A stretch of DNA of 64,000 nt from Agromyces sp. Marseille-P2726 (GTDB lineage: Bacteria; Actinomycetota; Actinomycetes; Actinomycetales; Microbacteriaceae). The notes under the pieces were generated by a model. That model saw only the letters and a program-made list of their open reading frames with translations, made no database searches and had not been told where the DNA came from. Location of the stretch: assembly GCF_902809835.1 (NCBI RefSeq), contig NZ_CADDWM010000011.1, positions 248,001-312,000 of the forward strand, given 5' to 3'. Made by a program: the position numbers and the translations under genes. The number at the start of each line of letters is the position of its first letter. The stretch's first letter is position 1. Shown piece after piece: positions 59,776 to 64,000 of the stretch.

Positions 59776-60266
59776 CCGACACGCAGCTACGCACGCGGAC
59801 CGAAGAGATCGAAGCGATCAAGCAGCTCAAGGCGCGGTACTTCCGCGCCCTCGACACGAAAGACTGGGATGCGTTCCGTGACGTCTTCGTGGACGACCCG
59901 CAGATCGGCCCGATCGAGAACGGGTTCCCCGACTACCTCCTCGCGCTGCGGCCGCCCGAAGCACGAGGGACAGTCACCAACGAGACCGGCTTCGACGCCT
60001 TCATCGACCGCAACCGACGCTTCATCGGACCGCTCATCACGACCCACCACGGGCACCAGCCCGAGATCGAGCTCAACGGTGCCGACGAAGCAACGGGCAT
60101 CTGGGCGATGGAGGACGTGCTCGTGTGGAGGAAGGAGGGCTACCGCCTCCGCGGAACCGGGCACTACTGGGAGACCTACCGCAAGGTCGACGACGAGTGG
60201 AAGATCGCATCGCTGAAGCTCACACGACTCTACGTGTACGTGGAGAATATCGAGGCTCTCGAATGA
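59772..60266 (+). CDS. SnoaL_4-type protein, duplicate of the 56438 gene
   Basis: 164 residues; LKARYFRALDTKDWDAF (Tyr23, Asp28) and TTHHGHQPEIELNG, then YWETYRKVDDEWKIASLKLTRLYVYVE. Very similar to the 56438 protein throughout. ATG 59772 overlaps the previous stop. A 14-pair terminator follows five bases after the stop. Confidence 0.86.
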   Translation: MTDTQLRTRTEEIEAIKQLKARYFRALDTKDWDAFRDVFVDDPQIGPIENGFPDYLLALRPPEARGTVTNETGFDAFIDRNRRFIGPLITTHHGHQPEIELNGADEATGIWAMEDVLVWRKEGYRLRGTGHYWETYRKVDDEWKIASLKLTRLYVYVENIEALE

Positions 60267-60270
60267 GTAT

Positions 60271-60304
60271 CGGGCGCGGCATCCGGATCAGGATGCCGCG
60301 CCCG
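60271..60304. terminator. Bidirectional terminator, 14-base perfect stem
   Basis: CGGGCGCGGCATCC (60271-60284), loop GGATCA, then the exact complement (60291-60304). It lies between the convergent SnoaL-like gene (ends 60266) and the LLM gene (ends 60328). Both arms contain GCATCC/GGATGC, a hexamer frequent in this window. Confidence 0.9.
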
Positions 60305-60327
60305 ACCGCTCATCGCGAACTTCGGCG

Positions 60328-61221
60328 TCAGATCATGAGCTCCGCCGCATAGTACTCGAGCGAATCGACGACGGATGCCGCATCCCCGCCGGGCGCGCGC
60401 AGGACGAACCAGTCCACGCCCACCTCGGCGAGCGACGTGACGAAGTCTTGGTGCTCGGCGACCGAGTGCTCGCCGAACATCACTCGGGACTGCGGTGTCA
60501 ACGCCTGGACCACGACTTCCGCATCATCACCGCGAAGGACCTTCGCGCGATCACGCACCTCGCGGATGTTCTCGCCAAGCGCGTCGACACCCGTGAGTGC
60601 GGCCGTGCCGATCAGCGGGGCGCGCTCGTCGGTGATGAACAGCGGGCTCCATCCCCCCGCGCGCGCTGCACGTTCCCTCGCGAGGCGGCCGTTCCCACCG
60701 ATCCACAGCGGTGGCCCTCCGGGTTGAGCCGGGACCGGCTGGCTGACGATCTCCTCCGCGGTGAAGTTCGAGCCGGTGCGGGTGACGGGTCGGCCCGACC
60801 AGATCTCGGGCAGCACCGCGAGCGCTTCATCCAGCAGGGCGTTGCGTTCTTCGAACGGCACCCCGAGTGCGTCGAACTCGGCGCGGAGGTACCCGGCACC
60901 CACGACGGCGGTGACTCTGCCTCGCGACAGCAGGTCGATGGTCGAGAGCGCCTTTGCGACCATGAACGGTCGATGGTAGGGCAGCACGACCAGATAGGTC
61001 ATGAGACGAACGCGCTCCGTGATGGCCGCGCAATACGCCAGCGAACCGAGCATGTCGAACGTGGGATGACCGGCCGTGCTGTCGAGCCAGGCCCGCGACG
61101 GCGCGGGGTGCTCGGTGAACGCGAGGGCATCGAAGCCGAGCCGGTCGACGGCCCGAGCGATCTTCTCCACGTCATCCGCCGTCGACACGGCGGTGAGGGG
61201 GAACTCGACGGTGTACTTCAC
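60328..61221 (-). CDS. LLM-class F420/flavin-dependent oxidoreductase
   Basis: 297 residues. DRLGFDALAFTEHPAPSRAW, RVRLMTYLVVLPYHRPFMVAKALSTIDLLSRGRVTAVVGAGYL (split by several residues), and RARAGGWSPLF-type RAARAGGWSPLFITDE. The pattern fits the F420-dependent TIGR03619-like branch. GTG 61221 overlaps the SDR stop by GTGA. It is last of the 63272-60328 minus operon. Confidence 0.82.
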   Translation of the reverse strand: MKYTVEFPLTAVSTADDVEKIARAVDRLGFDALAFTEHPAPSRAWLDSTAGHPTFDMLGSLAYCAAITERVRLMTYLVVLPYHRPFMVAKALSTIDLLSRGRVTAVVGAGYLRAEFDALGVPFEERNALLDEALAVLPEIWSGRPVTRTGSNFTAEEIVSQPVPAQPGGPPLWIGGNGRLARERAARAGGWSPLFITDERAPLIGTAALTGVDALGENIREVRDRAKVLRGDDAEVVVQALTPQSRVMFGEHSVAEHQDFVTSLAEVGVDWFVLRAPGGDAASVVDSLEYYAAELMI

Positions 61222-61997
61222 CGCTGGCCCAGCGCCTCAGTCGACGCCGTGGCCGAGCCGTAGTTGGCCGCCCGGTAGAAGTTGAACAGCGCTGCCGTGT
61301 ATCCGCCATCGACCGTGAGCGACTGGCCCGTGATATAGGCGGAGTCGGGGCCGACGAGGAACGAGACGGCCGAAGCGATGTCGGCGGGAGCCCCGGCGCG
61401 GCCGAGTGGGATGAGCGCCGAGTCGCGCGGCGACTCGCCATCCGCGAGTGCGTTCTGCATCCCTTCCGTCTGGATCGTGCCGGGGGCGACCGAATTCACT
61501 CGGATGCCGCGATCGGCGTACTCGAGGGCGGCAAGCTTCGTCACACCGTGCGCGGCCGCCTTCGACGCCGAGTAGGCACTGACGCCCGGAGAGGCGTGAT
61601 CCTGCGACATCGAGGTGATGTTCACGATGGCTCCTCCACCGCCGGCTGCGAGGATCGGCGCGAACGCGTTGGTCGTCAGGATCGGACCCAGGACGTTGAC
61701 GTGGAACAGCTTGTCGAAATCCTCGACGCTGATCTCGCTGAAGCCGAGCCACGGGTAGATGCCGGCGCTGTTCACGAGCGCATCCAGTTCAGGTACCTGC
61801 TCGGCGGCGGCGGCCACGGACTCCGAGTCGCTGACGTCGAGACGCAGCGCCGTGCCGCCGAGACGTGCGGCCGCCTCATCGGCGAGCTTGGCCGAGTAAT
61901 CCGTCACGTAGACGTGGAATCCGTCTTCGGTGAGTCGCTTCGCGATCCCGTAGCCGATGCCCTGGCCGGCACCCGTGACCAGTGCGTACTTCGTCAT
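61218..61997 (-). CDS. Short-chain dehydrogenase/reductase, duplicate of the 54668 gene
   Basis: 259 residues. MTKYALVTGAGQGIGYGIAK, NSAGIYPWLGF, NITSMSQDHASPGVSA, YSASKAAAHGV, GQSLTVDGGYTAAL. The duplicate at 54668 is on the same strand about 6.5 kb away. ATG 61997 follows GAAGGAGATCAGC. Between CoA-transferase and LLM genes. Confidence 0.88.
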   Translation of the reverse strand: MTKYALVTGAGQGIGYGIAKRLTEDGFHVYVTDYSAKLADEAAARLGGTALRLDVSDSESVAAAAEQVPELDALVNSAGIYPWLGFSEISVEDFDKLFHVNVLGPILTTNAFAPILAAGGGGAIVNITSMSQDHASPGVSAYSASKAAAHGVTKLAALEYADRGIRVNSVAPGTIQTEGMQNALADGESPRDSALIPLGRAGAPADIASAVSFLVGPDSAYITGQSLTVDGGYTAALFNFYRAANYGSATASTEALGQR

Positions 61998-62039
61998 GCT
62001 GATCTCCTTCGATCTTTCCGTGCCGCTACTTGCGGTCGG

Positions 62040-63272
62040 TCATGCGACGGCGCGCCGCTCTCGCATCGCGGCGATCTCGTCGCTGTCGTAGCCGAGGTTG
62101 CGCAGGATCGCGTCGGTGTCGGCGCCGTGGTCGGGCGCGGGATTCCACTGCGACGTGAGCTGCTTCCCGAATGAGAACGGCGAGCCCGGCAGGGGGATGC
62201 TCCCGAGTCGCGGGTGATCGTATTCGATGACGTATCCGTTCGCGCGAGCCTGTTCGTCGGCCAGGACCTGTTCGAAGTCCTGCACCGGTGCGAAGAGCAG
62301 GCCCTTCGACCGCAGGTGCGCGACCCACTCTGCCGCCGTGCGCTCCAGCATGAGCGGATCGATGGCCGCGTACAACGCCTCCTGCGAGGCACGGTCGTCG
62401 ACGTTCCACGGAGTCTCGCCGAGTTGCGGGGCACCGATCGCCTCCGCGAAGGTCGGCCAGAGCGCCCGGCCGGGGTTCGTGCCCACGATCCAGTGATCGT
62501 CCTTGCAGCGATAGACGGACAGCAGCGGCGTCTTCTGGATCCGGTCGTACGTGACGATCGGCTTCGAATCGAGGGCGGCCTCCCAGAGCAACTGCGCCGA
62601 CCACAGCAACGCTCCCGAGCCGTAGAGCGAGACGTGGACGTCCTGTCCATGCCCCCCGCTGCGCTCACGAGCGAGGAGCGCCGTCACCGCGGCCTGCGCT
62701 GCGTTCTGCGCCGTGAGTTGGTCGACGACGACGACGGGCAGGGGCTGCGGCACCTCGTGGCCGGTGACGTAGAACATGCCGGCGAGCGCTTGACCCAGGG
62801 TGTCGAAGGCCCCCTCCTCTGCGAGCGGGCCTTCGGATCCGAAGCCCGACACGTTGACATGCACGAGACGCGGGTTCACCGCAGCGAGCGAGTCGTAATT
62901 GATGCCGAGCTTGCGCTTCGCTCCCGGGCGAAGATTCGTGATGAAGACATCCGCCGTCTCAACCAGCGTCTGGAGGACCTTCTTGCCCTGCACCGACGTC
63001 AGGTCGAGCGCGATCGACCGCTTGTTGCGGTTCGATAGCTCGAACATGAGGCTCCACCCGGGCGTGTCGATGGCCTGGGACTTGAGCGTCAGGGTGCCGC
63101 CCTCACCGCGCTCGGGGTCGCCGTCGATGTTCTCCACCTTGATGACATTGGCTCCCAGATCGCCCAGGATCGCCGCTGCACCGGGCCCCGCATGCCAGAC
63201 TCCGACCTCCACCACCGTGATCCCGTCCAGGGGCCGAGCAGGCAGCCCCGGGGGCGCAGCTTCTTCGGTCAT
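62040..63272 (-). CDS. CaiB/BaiF-family CoA-transferase with altered catalytic position
   Basis: 410 residues. GITVVEVGVWHAGPGAAAILGDLGANVIKVE and NRNKRSIALDL (short pieces here) are family hallmarks; GHGQDVHVSLYGSGALLW is the catalytic helix, but the position that usually carries the Asp is Gly (VSLYGSG versus VxxxDA). It may use a different residue or be non-catalytic. ATG 63272 has GGGAGGTTCGACG upstream; ATG 63302 is longer and less likely. Confidence 0.85.
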   Translation of the reverse strand: MTEEAAPPGLPARPLDGITVVEVGVWHAGPGAAAILGDLGANVIKVENIDGDPERGEGGTLTLKSQAIDTPGWSLMFELSNRNKRSIALDLTSVQGKKVLQTLVETADVFITNLRPGAKRKLGINYDSLAAVNPRLVHVNVSGFGSEGPLAEEGAFDTLGQALAGMFYVTGHEVPQPLPVVVVDQLTAQNAAQAAVTALLARERSGGHGQDVHVSLYGSGALLWSAQLLWEAALDSKPIVTYDRIQKTPLLSVYRCKDDHWIVGTNPGRALWPTFAEAIGAPQLGETPWNVDDRASQEALYAAIDPLMLERTAAEWVAHLRSKGLLFAPVQDFEQVLADEQARANGYVIEYDHPRLGSIPLPGSPFSFGKQLTSQWNPAPDHGADTDAILRNLGYDSDEIAAMRERRAVA

Positions 63273-63330
63273 CGTCGAACCTCCCGCAATGCGGACACTC
63301 ATCAGTGAGGGAGTCGGGGCAGGCCCGGCT

Positions 63331-63340
63331 CATAATTATG
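63331..63340. promoter_or_regulatory. Palindrome in divergent promoter
   Basis: CATAATTATG is a perfect ten-base palindrome, followed by TAAAGTATAG. It lies 59 bases above the CoA-transferase and 69 above the NtaA-type monooxygenase. AATTAT is the same core as in the sites at 1145 and 43405. Confidence 0.4.
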
Positions 63341-63408
63341 TAAAGTATAGTCAGGATGGTTCGCACTACCGCCACCATCGAAACCCTCCGCCACAGAAGG
63401 GCATCGCA

Positions 63409-64000
63409 ATGGAGCGCCGTACTGAGCACATGGTCTTCGCCGCGTTCGCGTCGGCCTCGACGACCAAGACTTCGTTGGGTGCGTGGATGCATCCCAGCAC
63501 CGATCCGGCGTTCCTGAGCGCGGAGTACTACATCGGGCTCGCCCAGGAGCTCGAGCGCGGCGGTGTCGACGTGCTGTTCTTCGACGACCGGCTGGCCATG
63601 CCGGCGGCATACGGCGCCTCGACCGACCCGGCCGTCGAGCGCGGGTCGCGGGTGGTGAAGCTCGACCTCGTGTCGATCCTGGGCTTGCTCGCCGGACACA
63701 CCAGCCGCATCGGTCTGGGCGCGACCTATTCCACGACCTACGGCGCGCCGTACCACGTCGCTCGCCAGTTCGCGACGCTCGACCACCTGTCGAAGGGCCG
63801 CGTGATCTGGAACATCGTCACGTCCCTCAATCACGACGAGGCAGAGAACTTCGGCACGAACTTCCTGAACCCCGACCAGCGCTACGACCGAGCCGACGAG
63901 TTCCTCGAGATCGTCACCGGGCTCTGGGAGTCGTGGGAGGCCGACGCCGTCGAGCTCGACCGCACCACCGGCCGGTTCGCGGATCCCGCCAAGGTCAAGC
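63409..64000 (+). CDS. NtaA/SnaA/DszA-type FMN-dependent monooxygenase (partial, C-terminus beyond window)
   Basis: 197 codons run to the right edge. LAQELERGGVDVLFFDDRL, RIGLGATYSTTYGAPYHVARQFATLDHL, then GRVIWNIVTSLNHDEAENFG are the landmarks of the nitrilotriacetate/pristinamycin/dibenzothiophene-sulfone monooxygenase family, normally about 430-450 residues. They need FMNH2 from a partner reductase, which is not seen here. ATG 63409 has GAAGGG upstream. Confidence 0.88.
   Translation, partial: MERRTEHMVFAAFASASTTKTSLGAWMHPSTDPAFLSAEYYIGLAQELERGGVDVLFFDDRLAMPAAYGASTDPAVERGSRVVKLDLVSILGLLAGHTSRIGLGATYSTTYGAPYHVARQFATLDHLSKGRVIWNIVTSLNHDEAENFGTNFLNPDQRYDRADEFLEIVTGLWESWEADAVELDRTTGRFADPAKVK

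Noticed and set aside
1..64000. Cholesterol/steroid degradation cluster
   Set aside because: HsaA-like enzymes, paired ACADs and P450s fit, but no KshAB, KstD, HsaC or HsaD-type ring-cleavage gene and no Mce transporter is seen, so the substrate is left open.
1..64000. Mobile element, integron or prophage insertion
   Set aside because: No integrase, transposase, terminal repeats, tRNA target or phage gene; paralogues look like local duplication.
1..64000. CRISPR array or tandem repeat
   Set aside because: No regularly spaced repeats were found; the repeated blocks are gene paralogues.

Overview
The window is GC-rich DNA with many GTG starts, SD-led genes and dense ATGA/GTGA start-stop overlaps, as expected of a high-GC actinobacterium. 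Codon style suggests Microbacteriaceae, which is an inference only. It contains no rRNA, tRNA, CRISPR array, transposase or phage gene. Nearly everything looks like one very large catabolic gene cluster for an unidentified, probably cyclic and lipophilic, compound or family of compounds that ends up as CoA-linked acids.

Layout. 1-6064 (minus): a TRAP binding lipoprotein cut by the window edge, two acyl-CoA-dehydrogenase-fold monooxygenases flanking a luciferase-type oxidoreductase, and a zinc alcohol dehydrogenase. 6151-8789 (plus): SMP-30-type lactonase, RidA-like protein, cytochrome P450. 8801-11368 (minus): an eroding operon with an FMN 2-hydroxyacid oxidase that lacks its FMN-phosphate loop, an LVIVD propeller protein, and a truncated, frameshifted SnoaL-like gene. 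11469-18427 (plus): P450 + SnoaL-like pair, another P450, LLM oxidoreductase, cyclase-family hydrolase, a second TRAP binding protein, VOC protein. 18435-21830 (minus): SDR, two aldo/keto reductases, alpha/beta hydrolase. 21941-24632 (plus): MDR dehydrogenase, SDR, and an alpha/beta-fold protein lacking Ser and His of the triad. 24713-26957 (minus): TRAP permease dctQM with a possible leader peptide. 27144-31967 (minus): P450, epoxide hydrolase and two MFS transporters, every junction overlapping. 32121-32327: wreck of a second epoxide hydrolase. 32337-34541: fused double CoA-transferase, divergent from a GDSL esterase. 35655-43305 (minus): beta-oxidation-like operon with two large/small acyl-CoA dehydrogenase pairs, SDR, acyl-CoA synthetase and a further SDR. 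43576-50349 (plus): HpcH-type aldolase, EthD-like protein, third ACAD-fold monooxygenase, esterase, two SDRs, MFS. 50379-54220 (minus): P450 + SnoaL-like, enoyl-CoA hydratase, third TRAP binding protein. 54317-60266: Dabb protein, SDRs, four SnoaL_4-type proteins and a beta-hydroxyacid dehydrogenase. 60328-63272 (minus): LLM oxidoreductase, SDR, CoA-transferase. 63409-end (plus): NtaA/SnaA/DszA-type monooxygenase, cut by the edge.

How the genes may work together (inference): TRAP and MFS transporters move substrate or intermediates; P450s and flavin monooxygenases oxygenate; SnoaL-like, epoxide hydrolase, esterase and lactonase enzymes open or dehydrate the products; the many SDR/AKR/MDR enzymes adjust alcohols and ketones; acyl-CoA synthetase and CoA-transferases activate the acids; the paired ACADs, hydratase and aldolase shorten the skeleton. 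The window has no regulator gene and no ferredoxin, ferredoxin reductase or flavin reductase, although it has five P450s and at least three two-component-type monooxygenases. Several operons are preceded by AT-rich islands that share a motif; the best two copies match at 19 of 22 positions. A trans-acting regulator outside the window is therefore likely.
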